Source: SVEL01 sp964573715
GTDB taxonomy: Bacteria > Bacillota > Clostridia > Lachnospirales > Lachnospiraceae
DNA length: 64,000 nt
NCBI GenBank assembly: GCA_964573715.1
Contig: CAZNKR010000001.1
Location: 33,739 to 97,738, forward strand
Direction: 5' to 3'
Within the stretch, counting starts at the first letter, position 1, and each line of letters starts with the position of its first letter. The notes under the pieces are model-generated. The model was not told the DNA's origin. It searched no databases and saw only the letters and a list, made by a program, of their open reading frames with translations. Of this stretch, positions 51,964 through 60,652 are shown piece by piece. The position numbers and the translations under genes were made by a program.

Positions 51964-52490
51964 GCTTTTAGCTCTATGAATTCAAGATATCTTCCTAGAT
52001 ATATTTTATGGGCAACAGCAAAGGCAAAGGACCTAACTATCTTTGCTTCTGTAGAATTTGTCTTTCCGCTATCAACAAATGATTTACCCTCACCAAAAAC
52101 TTCATTAAGTATATTTTCAAATTCTGTACAGAAATAATCATAAGCCACAGGAAGAGTAAAGGCTTCTTGTTGAATAGAAATAAACTCTTTTATATTTGAA
52201 AGAGGAAGTACCATCTTGCTTATACAAATAAACACCAAATAAACAATATGATCTCGTCCATACCTCTTGTTTTCTGGTTTTGAAATAATGCCTAATTTAT
52301 AATAATTGCTAATCATAGCAATGGATATCCACTTTTCTTTTTCATTATCTCCTAATATTGGCGAGAGTATTGTTTCTAACACCTTAATCACCTGATCTAG
52401 ATATAATCCTATATCTGTTATCTCAGAATATCTAGGAAATTTAAATTTTTTAACATCTTGATAAATTGTTGATTCTTCAAATTTATTCAT
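51939..52490 (-). CDS. DUF1836 domain protein, probable DNA-binding
   Basis: A 183-residue protein of the DUF1836 family. It includes a helix-rich region (SEITDIGLYLDQVIKVLETIL, in part) and text of MerR-like helix-turn-helix type (ISNYYKLGIISKPENKRYGRDHIVYL) near residues 70-95. No enzymatic motif is present. It is divergent from degV, with shared promoter elements between them, which would suit a transcription regulator of degV or of itself (inference). The ATG at 52490 follows AGAGGTG. Confidence 0.8.
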   Translation of the reverse strand: MNKFEESTIYQDVKKFKFPRYSEITDIGLYLDQVIKVLETILSPILGDNEKEKWISIAMISNYYKLGIISKPENKRYGRDHIVYLVFICISKMVLPLSNIKEFISIQQEAFTLPVAYDYFCTEFENILNEVFGEGKSFVDSGKTNSTEAKIVRSFAFAVAHKIYLGRYLEFIELKATIGPLDQ

Positions 52491-52508
52491 TGGTTTCACC
52501 TCTGTAAA

Positions 52509-52537
52509 ATTATAACACAAAAATAAAAAGTTGACAA
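52509..52537 (-). promoter_or_regulatory. Promoter of the DUF1836 gene
   Basis: On the minus strand TTGTCA (52532-52537) and TATAAT (52509-52514) with a 17-base spacer. The -35 box overlaps that of the opposite degV promoter. Confidence 0.8.
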
Positions 52538-52559
52538 GATATGAGTTATCTGTTAATGT
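52531..52559 (+). promoter_or_regulatory. Promoter of degV
   Basis: TTGACA (52531-52536) and TAATGT (52554-52559) with a 17-base spacer. The inverted repeat AGTTATC...GATAACT (from about 52544 to 52574) overlaps the spacer and -10, and may be an operator. Confidence 0.75.
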
Positions 52560-52609
52560 AGTTTCGATAACTATGTTAACAGAGGTTTAAAATCTAGGAG
52601 GATTTATAT

Positions 52610-53452
52610 ATGAGTTTTCTAATAGTCGCAGATTCAGGTGCAAACCTTACTAATAATACATACGATAATTGTACTTTTGCATCAGTACCGCTAAAAATAA
52701 TGGTTGGAGAGAAAGAATTTACAGATACGCCTGATATAGATGTTTCTACTCTTATGAAAGAAATGACTGCTTATGAGGGTAAGACCGGCAGTGCATGTCC
52801 TTCACCATATGACTTTAAAAAAACTTTTGAAGGCTTTGATAATATTATTGTATTTACGATTACAAGTGCTCTTTCTGGCAGCTACAGCAGTGCATGTCTC
52901 GCAAAAGAAATGGAGCTTGAAGAACATCCCACAAAAAACATACACATTTTTGATACCCTATCAGCAGGTCCAAAGATAACCTTACTTGCTAATTATGCTA
53001 AGAAGCTAATTGATGAAGGTCAATCATATTCAAGTATTATTGAAGCTTTGTCAAAAGATATTTATACAAAATTTAATCTTTTGTGTATATTAGATAGCTT
53101 AGATAATTTCGTTAAAAATGGTCGAATCAGTAAGCTTGCTGCCGCAACAGTAGGTGTTTTAGGTATTAGAATAGTTTGCAAGGCCAGCAAAGAAGGAACT
53201 ATAGAAGTTAATCATAAGGCTAGAAATTTTAAAATTGCTCTTAAAAAATTAATCAAGGACATGACTGACTCTGATTTTAATGGTGGCAATGTTATTATTT
53301 CTCATACCTTTAATGAAAATGGTGCCAAGGAAGTAAAGGCCGCAATCTTAGAGTCTTTTCCATGTTGCAATATTGAAATTATGGAAAACTATGGTCTTTG
53401 TAGCTATTATTCTGAATATGGTGGTTTGCTAATAGGTTTTTCCTCACTATAA
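52610..53452 (+). CDS. DegV family fatty-acid-binding protein
   Basis: A 280-residue DegV protein. These bind long-chain fatty acids and in several Firmicutes work with the FakA kinase. It starts MSFLIVADSGANLTNN and continues with GSACPSPYDF, FTITSALSGSYSSACLAKEM and LDSLDNFVKNGRISKLAAAT, all DegV motifs. AGGAGG precedes the ATG. It is monocistronic, and its end meets the decayed trxB from the opposite strand with a 6-base overlap. Confidence 0.93.
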   Translation: MSFLIVADSGANLTNNTYDNCTFASVPLKIMVGEKEFTDTPDIDVSTLMKEMTAYEGKTGSACPSPYDFKKTFEGFDNIIVFTITSALSGSYSSACLAKEMELEEHPTKNIHIFDTLSAGPKITLLANYAKKLIDEGQSYSSIIEALSKDIYTKFNLLCILDSLDNFVKNGRISKLAAATVGVLGIRIVCKASKEGTIEVNHKARNFKIALKKLIKDMTDSDFNGGNVIISHTFNENGAKEVKAAILESFPCCNIEIMENYGLCSYYSEYGGLLIGFSSL

Positions 53453-54066
53453 AAAGCATGCTTCTAAATACTCAAGCGCCAGTAAAGCACAGGTTGTTCC
53501 ATCACCAACCGCTGTGGTTAACTGGCGTATTTTTTTGCTTCTACAATCTCCCGCTACAAATAATCCTTCTACATTTTTATTGGTTTGGTTTTTTTGTAAA
53601 TATATTCCCGATAATATATTATTGCCCTCTAATGCTTTTGGTATATAGCCCAAAAGCATTTCAATATTTTCTGTTTTCTTTAACTGCTTAAGTAATCCAT
53701 TTTCTGCTCTAAATTTGTCTCTTCGATGCACCAAATAAACTTTTTTACAAATTGTTGACAAATACAAGGCATCTGAAATAGCTGTATTTCCCCCTCCAAC
53801 CACACATACCTCTTTATCCTTATAAAATCCACCATCGCATATGGCACAATGGGATATTCCATGTCCAATTAACGCATTTTCTAAAGGTAATACAAGTTTT
53901 CTTTTGTTTAATCCCGTTGCAATAATAACAACTTTTGACTCATATTCCTTCCCATTAGCAAAAAACCTAAAGTAATTAGACTTAGTTATGCTAGTTACTT
54001 TTTCATAGCATATTTTGCAGCCGTAAGCCCAGCAGGTCCTCCCCCTACTATGATTAAATCATACAT
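53447..54066 (-). pseudogene. trxB: Decayed thioredoxin reductase
   Basis: On the minus strand an ATG at 54066 opens MYDLIIVGGGPAGLTAAKYA and reaches a stop after 23 codons. Another frame continues with VVIIATGLNKRKL, the redox motif CAICDGGFYKDKEV, the NADPH loop VVGGGNTAISDALYLS, and the C-terminal GLFVAGDCRSKKIRQLTTAVGDG. Between the first two pieces about 65 residues of the FAD domain are missing. A second gap of about 30-40 residues lies before GLFVAGDC. The gene is thus broken by deletions and a frameshift, though its active-site cysteines are intact. Its start overlaps the trxA stop as TAATG. Confidence 0.9.
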
Positions 54067-54380
54067 TATTTTTCTCCCATGAACTCCATTATTTTTCCCT
54101 TTGGAATAACTCCAACTGATTTATTTTCTACCTTGCCATTTCTCATTAAAACCAATGTAGGAATTGTCATAACATCAAACTGAACTGCCAGCTGTGGCTG
54201 TTCATCTACATTTACCTTGCAAACTTTAACATTTGTAACTTCATTTGAAATATCTTCTATTATTGGGCCAAGCATTTGGCATGGTCCACACCATGATGCC
54301 CAAAAATCAATGAGTACAGGTTTTGTTTCATTTATTACCTCATCTTTAAAATTCTCAAAGGTTACTTCTACTGCTGCCAT
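54066..54380 (-). CDS. trxA: Thioredoxin
   Basis: A 104-residue thioredoxin with the active site WASWCGPCQML near residues 25-35 and the cis-proline segment VMTIPTLVLMRNG. The ATG at 54380 follows AGGAGA. It is intact and appears functional, but the reductase gene next to it is broken, so its reductant must come from elsewhere. Confidence 0.95.
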   Translation of the reverse strand: MAAVEVTFENFKDEVINETKPVLIDFWASWCGPCQMLGPIIEDISNEVTNVKVCKVNVDEQPQLAVQFDVMTIPTLVLMRNGKVENKSVGVIPKGKIMEFMGEK

Positions 54381-54458
54381 ATATATCTCCTTTTTTGTAA
54401 ATCTCACAATATACATTAGTATGTTTTCACAAATACAATATTTTATTCATCTTAATTA

Positions 54459-56849
54459 CTATAATTTTATTTTAGCTTCTGCCTCATCAATAGAAATATA
54501 GCCATACAGCTTTGCCGTGTTACTCATAATTATATAGGCTAAATTTTTATTCTCATCAAGTAACCTTGTAATAAATCTTCCATACATCTTTAAGGTAATA
54601 TCAGAGTAGCTTCCTAATTCTCCTCGTAAATAGGTTTCATAGGATGTATTATTAATACTATCTTCTTTGGTGCGTATGCTTCTAGAATTATTTGCCATTT
54701 TAGGGTAGTTTTGGGCAAATTCTTCCATCCACTTAACCTGAATTTCAATAATAGCTTCCTCTATTTGTCTTCGGCTATCACTTCTAAATGGAAGTACTCC
54801 CTTTATTTCTTCATATTCCTCTGGGGAAGTTGACTCCATCATTCTGGCATACTTTTCCATGATAAGATTCCAGCCGTTTGACATTGCCGTCTTTATATCA
54901 TCCAAATAACTTTCAAGTAAATCTTCATCCCATGCAAGATATTGGCTTTTTCTCATTATGCTAAAAGTATTAAAATCATCCTGACAATCTGCTCTGCCAC
55001 CTTTATTCTCAACTTTGTCAAATTGCTCCCATTCAAGTTTAATGATATTGTTGGTAAGTAATTCTTTATTACTTCCATCTCCTAGGGCTATAAGTTCATT
55101 TACATGCGTGTCTAGATAGGTTTCATCTGTTTTTACAAAACCATTTTCCTTTAACTCATTTAAAATCAAAGTTGCTATTATTTCAAAGGATAGAGCTATG
55201 GAATCAGCACCATTTACACCCTTTGTTGTATATCTAACACCTTCCCAGGCTTTTCTTTGATCCTCCATATCACAAATAGCATCCATAATATCTCCAATTT
55301 CAGGAAGCTTCTTCATGTCCTTTATGCCCCTTCTCATCCACTTATAATAAGGGGCATATGTCCTATTAATAAGATATACAAGAGCCATTCCATTTTTAAT
55401 TCCATCACTCATTGCAAGCTTGGCTGTAACGTAATCTTTTCTTGCCATCATTCTAGAATAATTATATTGAGCTGATTGTGAGTATTCATGAAGCTTCTTA
55501 GCAATTCTATATAGCCACACTTTTTTTGGATAATATGAGGATAAATGATTTCTAATTGTCAAAAATGAACCTAAATCGTCTCTAAATACCTTACCATTAC
55601 ATGCTTTAGAAAGATTTTCTTCTTTTACACTCATCCATTGTTCATCTGCATTTGGTATATAATTTGTCTCTAATAAATCAAAATAAAATGTATTTATCTC
55701 ATAGACTCCTCCAATTGAGGATTGATTTTGAACAAAATTTAGAGATATATTTTGTTCACTGTAAAATTCAAACAAAGCCTTTTCATACTCTTTTTGAAGA
55801 TTTTTTCCATAGATTCCCACATCTTCCTTTGTAAGCCACAAAAATAATCTAACATTATTATCATGATCAAAAGAAAACAAATCATCATAGCCATAACAAT
55901 CAGAGCCCTCTCCTACTACACCTACCGCTATTCTTCCTTCATATTCCGGAAATTTATCTGTTATCATAGGAGCAATTTTATTCGTATAAAAATCATAGCA
56001 TTTATTTAATGCTTGCGTATACATTGTATGTTTAATAGCAATTTCCTGATTTTCTTTAATTATTTTATCTTCTGCCTCCTGATATTTTTCTTTTATTCTC
56101 ATATAATTGGCTGATTTACCTACATGCTTTTCTATTAGTTCCATAGCCTTTTTGAAATAGGTGCACGCCTCCGTATATCTGTCTAGATAAAACATAGCAT
56201 CACCCATAGCTGATAAAGTTCCACTATAGTGATAATTTTTACCACCATCCTTTTCAAAAAGCTTTGTAGCTGCTTCTAAATATAGTAAAGCATCTTGAAT
56301 TTTTCCTAAACGTATCAAAGTAACACCAAGATTTGTTTGGGTTGTTGCTTCTTCAATGTACATTTGTGGATGTTTTGATAGTACGTGTAAAGCTTTTATA
56401 AGAAGGTCTTTTGATAACTCAAAATCTCCCGTTTCCTGATATAATAAGCTGAAATTATTGTAAAGGCTTGCAAACCTTGTATCATAAGCATCCAACGAAT
56501 CCTCAAATACCATAAGTGCTATTTTATAGTTTTTTTGAGATTCCTCATAAAGTCCAAATGCTCTATATGCATTTGCAACATTTATAAGAGTGGTTGCAAA
56601 TTCTACTGTATTGCACATACCAATATCATTCATAATTCTTACTACCTGGGTGCAATAATGTATTCCTTTTTCTTGATTACCGCAATCTCTGCAAAATCCA
56701 ATTAATTCATTTAAAAGGGTTATCACACTAGGGATGTCATCTTCGCCTATAGCTTCTTTTAGCTTTTTGTCTAAAAATTCTTCTATTTTATCAGTCTTAT
56801 ACTTTCCAAACATAGCATCATATTCATCTAATACCTCATTGATATTCAT
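54459..56849 (-). CDS. TPR protein with DUF4037 nucleotidyltransferase-like domain
   Basis: A 796-residue protein. Residues about 1-270 form tetratricopeptide repeats (ATTLINVANAYRAFGLYEES and YHYSGTLSAMGDAMFYLD types). From about residue 285 comes a DUF4037 region, starting with RIAVGVVGEGSDCYGYDD near residue 315. That motif and FSFDHDNNVRLFLWL resemble the GS..D metal site of nucleotidyltransferases. The last 450 residues are helical. The substrate is unknown. AGGAGG precedes the ATG. It lies upstream of trxA with 78 bases between. Confidence 0.8.
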   Translation of the reverse strand: MNINEVLDEYDAMFGKYKTDKIEEFLDKKLKEAIGEDDIPSVITLLNELIGFCRDCGNQEKGIHYCTQVVRIMNDIGMCNTVEFATTLINVANAYRAFGLYEESQKNYKIALMVFEDSLDAYDTRFASLYNNFSLLYQETGDFELSKDLLIKALHVLSKHPQMYIEEATTQTNLGVTLIRLGKIQDALLYLEAATKLFEKDGGKNYHYSGTLSAMGDAMFYLDRYTEACTYFKKAMELIEKHVGKSANYMRIKEKYQEAEDKIIKENQEIAIKHTMYTQALNKCYDFYTNKIAPMITDKFPEYEGRIAVGVVGEGSDCYGYDDLFSFDHDNNVRLFLWLTKEDVGIYGKNLQKEYEKALFEFYSEQNISLNFVQNQSSIGGVYEINTFYFDLLETNYIPNADEQWMSVKEENLSKACNGKVFRDDLGSFLTIRNHLSSYYPKKVWLYRIAKKLHEYSQSAQYNYSRMMARKDYVTAKLAMSDGIKNGMALVYLINRTYAPYYKWMRRGIKDMKKLPEIGDIMDAICDMEDQRKAWEGVRYTTKGVNGADSIALSFEIIATLILNELKENGFVKTDETYLDTHVNELIALGDGSNKELLTNNIIKLEWEQFDKVENKGGRADCQDDFNTFSIMRKSQYLAWDEDLLESYLDDIKTAMSNGWNLIMEKYARMMESTSPEEYEEIKGVLPFRSDSRRQIEEAIIEIQVKWMEEFAQNYPKMANNSRSIRTKEDSINNTSYETYLRGELGSYSDITLKMYGRFITRLLDENKNLAYIIMSNTAKLYGYISIDEAEAKIKL

Positions 56850-56914
56850 AAAAAGCACCTCCTAAAATGCAGAATAATAGGCAGTCAACCCGCCTATTAT
56901 TCATAAAATTCACA

Positions 56915-57862
56915 CTATAAGTTAAGTCCATGCTTTGGATTTTGTCCTGTCATAATATTAAGACACTGTATAGCAGCACCCGAAGCTCCCTTACCAAGAT
57001 TATCAAACTGTGATGAAACTACAACCCTTTCATCATTACCATTTATATATATCCTCATACCATCCCAACCTGAGCATGCATTACCAGAGAGCATATTTTT
57101 TTGATCCTCTTCTGCCCCAACTGGCATTACTTTAATAAATTCTGAATCTTCATAATAATTCTTATACAAATCATATATTTCATTTACATTTTTAACGTTA
57201 TTTAGCATATCCATGTATAATTGAACACTTACTACCATACCACTATAATAGTCTGCTACAATAGGTGAAAACAAAGGCTGTTTTGATAAACCACATATTG
57301 CTTTCATTTCTTTTAAATGCTTATGACTTTGTGTAAGTGCATATTCTCTAGGAGCCTCTAACAATACATCTCTGTCCTTTTCTTCATATTCTGCTATCAT
57401 TTTCTTACCGCCACCACTGTAGCCAGTAATTGAAAATGCACTTACTGGATAATCTTTTGGAAGTACATTTGATGCAACTAATGGATATACCACTCCTATA
57501 AAACCAGAAGCATGGCATCCTGGAACAGCAACTCTTTTACCATTTTTAATTTTATCAAAATGTTCTTTTGATAATTCTGGAAAACCATACGCCCAACCTT
57601 CATTTGTTCTATGGGCTGTAGACGTATCAATAATTCTAACCTTTTCATTCTCTACTAAAGAAACCGACTCAATGGCCGCAGCATCTGGTAAACACAAAAA
57701 TGTAATATCTGATTCATTGATAAGTCTTTTTCTCTCATTAACATCCTTACGTAATTCGGGAGAAATCTTTAAAAGCTCAATATCATCTCTATTCATAAAG
57801 CGTTCATAAATTCTAAGTCCTGTTGTACCTTCACTACCATCAATAAATATCTTTGTTTTCAT
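56915..57862 (-). CDS. argC: N-acetyl-gamma-glutamyl-phosphate reductase (type 2)
   Basis: ArgC reduces N-acetylglutamyl phosphate in arginine synthesis. The 315-residue product is the short type 2 form, beginning MKTKIFIDGSEGTTGL. The catalytic cysteine is in VAVPGCHASGFIG near residue 115, and the C-terminal DNLGKGASGAAIQCLNIM is conserved. Spacing from GGAGG favours the ATG at 57862. Other arginine genes are not adjacent. Confidence 0.94.
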   Translation of the reverse strand: MKTKIFIDGSEGTTGLRIYERFMNRDDIELLKISPELRKDVNERKRLINESDITFLCLPDAAAIESVSLVENEKVRIIDTSTAHRTNEGWAYGFPELSKEHFDKIKNGKRVAVPGCHASGFIGVVYPLVASNVLPKDYPVSAFSITGYSGGGKKMIAEYEEKDRDVLLEAPREYALTQSHKHLKEMKAICGLSKQPLFSPIVADYYSGMVVSVQLYMDMLNNVKNVNEIYDLYKNYYEDSEFIKVMPVGAEEDQKNMLSGNACSGWDGMRIYINGNDERVVVSSQFDNLGKGASGAAIQCLNIMTGQNPKHGLNL

Positions 57863-57880
57863 CATATCCTCCATCTAGCA

Positions 57881-58088
57881 TTACATTAATGCATCGTAAG
57901 CTTTCTTTTCTTCCATTAGTTTTCCATAAAGTTCAGGAACATTATCCATACTTTTAACACGTAGGATTTCTACTATATCTACAATGATTTGATATAAAAG
58001 GGTAAGTCCCATATTTGCAATTACACCCTTTAACATATGTGCATAATCAAAAGCTTCCTGTCATTCTAAATATTTTATTATTCTTCAC
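57881..58088 (-). pseudogene. Remnant of an Hpt phosphotransfer domain protein
   Basis: On the minus strand a frame contains QEAFDYAHMLKGVIANMG and then LTLLYQIIVDIVEILRV, ending YGKLMEEKKAYDALM and a stop at 57881. AHxLKGxxxNMG is the Hpt signature, with the phosphorylatable histidine. The front of the domain is missing. A promoter-like region, AAGGAG and a GTG start at 58088 remain, but the start is in another frame and leads to a stop after 13 codons. It is the broken stump of a small two-component phosphotransfer protein. Confidence 0.75.
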
Positions 58089-58266
58089 TTTATGTAACTC
58101 CTTAAGCACGTAATTGAATATAAATGCCATATTATAGGTGACACGAAATAAAATCTATTTCAATTTTATCATTATTTATTTAGAATAACAATATTATTTT
58201 GGTATTAATGCTGGTTAAATTTATTTTACATTATTGGCAAATTAACCTCTTCATATACTCTAAATA

Positions 58267-60252
58267 TTATTTCATATTTCGTAATTGAGTAGGAGTTTTG
58301 CCGTATTCTTTTTTAAAAAGTCTTATAAAATGTTCAACATTTTCATAGCCTACAAACTCAGATATGGTTTCCACTGTCATATTTTCGCTTTTAAGCATTG
58401 CCTTTGCTTTTTTAAGTCTAATTGTTCTTACAGTTTCACCAAAGGTTTTTCCTGATTTTTCTTTTATATACTTTGAAATGTATTGTGATGAAAGATGAAA
58501 TTCATCTGACAATTCATCTAATGTTACACAGGCATAATTTTCTTGAATGTAGTTAAGTATTGAAACCATTCTTCCATCTATTCCATTACTTTTGGCAATA
58601 ACCTCTATTTGATTTACTGCCACAACAAGACCATTTACGGAAGCTTTTATAATATCAGCATCCATTCCTACACCCCAGTACATTTTACCATTATAGATAA
58701 TGCCTACATAGGCAACCGCCTTTGATGATGAACCCTTTGTAAGAGCATGCTCTTCATATACTGATAATTCATAGCTTATTCCAAAATATTGTTTAATTGC
58801 ATTAGAAACCGCATCAAGTCTTCCATTTCCATTTGCTTTAACATTATGAATCTCATTATCATGATTTATAGATATCTCTGCCATAATTCCATCAATTTGT
58901 TTAAAATGGCACTCTTCTATTGTGAAATATCTATGGCTATATACATATTTATCTTTAAAAATGTCATAAACTAACATAGGTGAAAGTTCTTTATGCTCGT
59001 GGTCTGAAACACCCTTTACCGTATATCCAACATCTTCCTTCATCTTTTCTGGAATGGAAATTTGAAAATTTTGTTTTAATATATATGCTACTCCACCCTT
59101 TCCTGACTGAGAATTTATTCTAATTACATCCCCATCATAGGTTCTGCCCACATCCTTTGGATCAATTGGAAGGTATGGCACTGTCCATTTATCCGTTTTC
59201 TTATCTTCTCTATAGTTCATACCTTTAGAGATTGCATCCTGATGTGAACCGGAAAATGCTGTAAATACAAGATCACCTGCATATGGCTGACGAGGTGATA
59301 CAGACATTCGTGTAAGTTTTTCATAAGTATCTCTTATCACTTTTATATTGGAAAAATCAAGAATTGGATCAACTCCATGAGAAAACATATTCATACCTAA
59401 TGTTACAATATCCACATTTCCAGTTCTCTCACCATTACCAAACAATGTTCCTTCTATTCTGTCGGCACCTGCTAATAAGCCAAGTTCAGCAGTTGCAACC
59501 CCGCAACCCCTATCATTATGTGGGTGTAATGAAAGTACTACGTTATCACGGTATTTTAAGTTTTTATTTACGTACTCAACCTGTGTGGCAAATACGTGTG
59601 GCATTGCATTTTCCACTGTTGCTGGAATATTAATAATTGCCTTGTTTTCTTTAGTTGGTTCAAAAACATCAAGTACTGCATTACATACTTCTACTGCATA
59701 ATCAACTTCTGTTCCCGAAAAGCTTTCAGGAGAATATTCAAATGAGAAGTTTCCTTCTGTTTCATCTGCTAATTTCTTAAGTAATTTTGCACCATCCACA
59801 GCAATCTTTTTAATTTCTTCTTTGCTTTTCTTAAAAACCTGTTCTCTTTGAGCAACCGAAGTAGAATTATATAAATGAATTACCGCATGTGGAGCACCCG
59901 CAACAGCCTCAAAGGTTTTCTTAATAATGTGTTCTCTCGCCTGAGTTAACACTTGAACCGTAACGTCCTTTGGAATCATATCATTATCAATTAATGTTCT
60001 CATAAAATTGTATTCAGTTTCTGATGAAGCTGGAAATCCTACTTCTATTTCCTTAAATCCAATTTTAACAAGCATTTTAAAAAACTCTACTTTTTCATCA
60101 AGACTCATTGGCTCAATTAAAGCCTGATTTCCGTCTCTTAAATCCACCGAACACCATATAGGTGCTTTATCAATATATTCTTTTTTTACCCAGTCATAGG
60201 TTGGCTTAGGTGGCATAAAATAAGTTTTTTCGTATTTAGTGTAATTGTTCAT
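58267..60252 (-). CDS. leuA: 2-isopropylmalate synthase fused to an AraC-type DNA-binding domain
   Basis: The first 555 or so residues are a full 2-isopropylmalate synthase, the first step of leucine synthesis. They include the HMGL-like barrel (VDLRDGNQALIEPMSL near 35, SLHPHNDRGCGVATAE near 247) and the LeuA dimer domain (about 430-555), which binds leucine for feedback. Residues about 563-661 are an AraC-type double helix-turn-helix (YIQENYACVTLDELSDEFHL, ISEFVGYENVEHFIRLFKKE, YGKTPTQLRN). The total is 661 residues from the ATG at 60252, preceded by AGGAAGGA. No stop, frameshift or internal start separates the two parts. A leucine T-box lies upstream. Confidence 0.93.
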   Translation of the reverse strand: MNNYTKYEKTYFMPPKPTYDWVKKEYIDKAPIWCSVDLRDGNQALIEPMSLDEKVEFFKMLVKIGFKEIEVGFPASSETEYNFMRTLIDNDMIPKDVTVQVLTQAREHIIKKTFEAVAGAPHAVIHLYNSTSVAQREQVFKKSKEEIKKIAVDGAKLLKKLADETEGNFSFEYSPESFSGTEVDYAVEVCNAVLDVFEPTKENKAIINIPATVENAMPHVFATQVEYVNKNLKYRDNVVLSLHPHNDRGCGVATAELGLLAGADRIEGTLFGNGERTGNVDIVTLGMNMFSHGVDPILDFSNIKVIRDTYEKLTRMSVSPRQPYAGDLVFTAFSGSHQDAISKGMNYREDKKTDKWTVPYLPIDPKDVGRTYDGDVIRINSQSGKGGVAYILKQNFQISIPEKMKEDVGYTVKGVSDHEHKELSPMLVYDIFKDKYVYSHRYFTIEECHFKQIDGIMAEISINHDNEIHNVKANGNGRLDAVSNAIKQYFGISYELSVYEEHALTKGSSSKAVAYVGIIYNGKMYWGVGMDADIIKASVNGLVVAVNQIEVIAKSNGIDGRMVSILNYIQENYACVTLDELSDEFHLSSQYISKYIKEKSGKTFGETVRTIRLKKAKAMLKSENMTVETISEFVGYENVEHFIRLFKKEYGKTPTQLRNMK

Positions 60253-60290
60253 GTAATCCTTCCTTTCCTTTGCATACATATTGATACAAA

Positions 60291-60552
60291 ATAAAAAGCC
60301 TCTACAGTCTTTTGACTATAGAGGCGCTTAAATGCGTGGTACCACTCTACTTCATGAAAAATCATGCTCTCATTGATTCATCCTTTCGGAATAAACCTAG
60401 ATCCTGTAACGGGCATCTCCCGTCTGGCCTACTATTAGTTCAGCCAGAAGCTCCAAGGCGAGTTCGGTAAACTTTTGCTACTGTTTTACACCATCCAACA
60501 GTTCTCTTTAAAAGCATCCATCTACTTACTATTCCTCTTCAACACTCTTTAT
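60291..60552 (-). promoter_or_regulatory. Leucine T-box riboswitch upstream of leuA
   Basis: On the minus strand the T-box sequence AGAGTGGTACCACGC (around 60334-60348) precedes a terminator made of a 12-bp stem (60298-60309 with 60314-60325) and a T-rich tract. The stem I region holds GAACTCGCCTTGGAG, in which CTC (60460-60462) is a plausible leucine specifier codon before the purine-rich GCCTTGGAG. Uncharged tRNA(Leu) would then let transcription read through into leuA. The exact upstream start of stem I is not certain. This fills the 400-base gap between leuA and the NSS transporter. Confidence 0.9.
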
Positions 60553-60652
60553 TAAGTTGATATCAAGATAATATCATAGTATTCAAAGTGTGAAAAGGGA
60601 TGAATTTAATCATTTTTATTGATATTTTTTAATCTGGTATAAAAAAATATTA

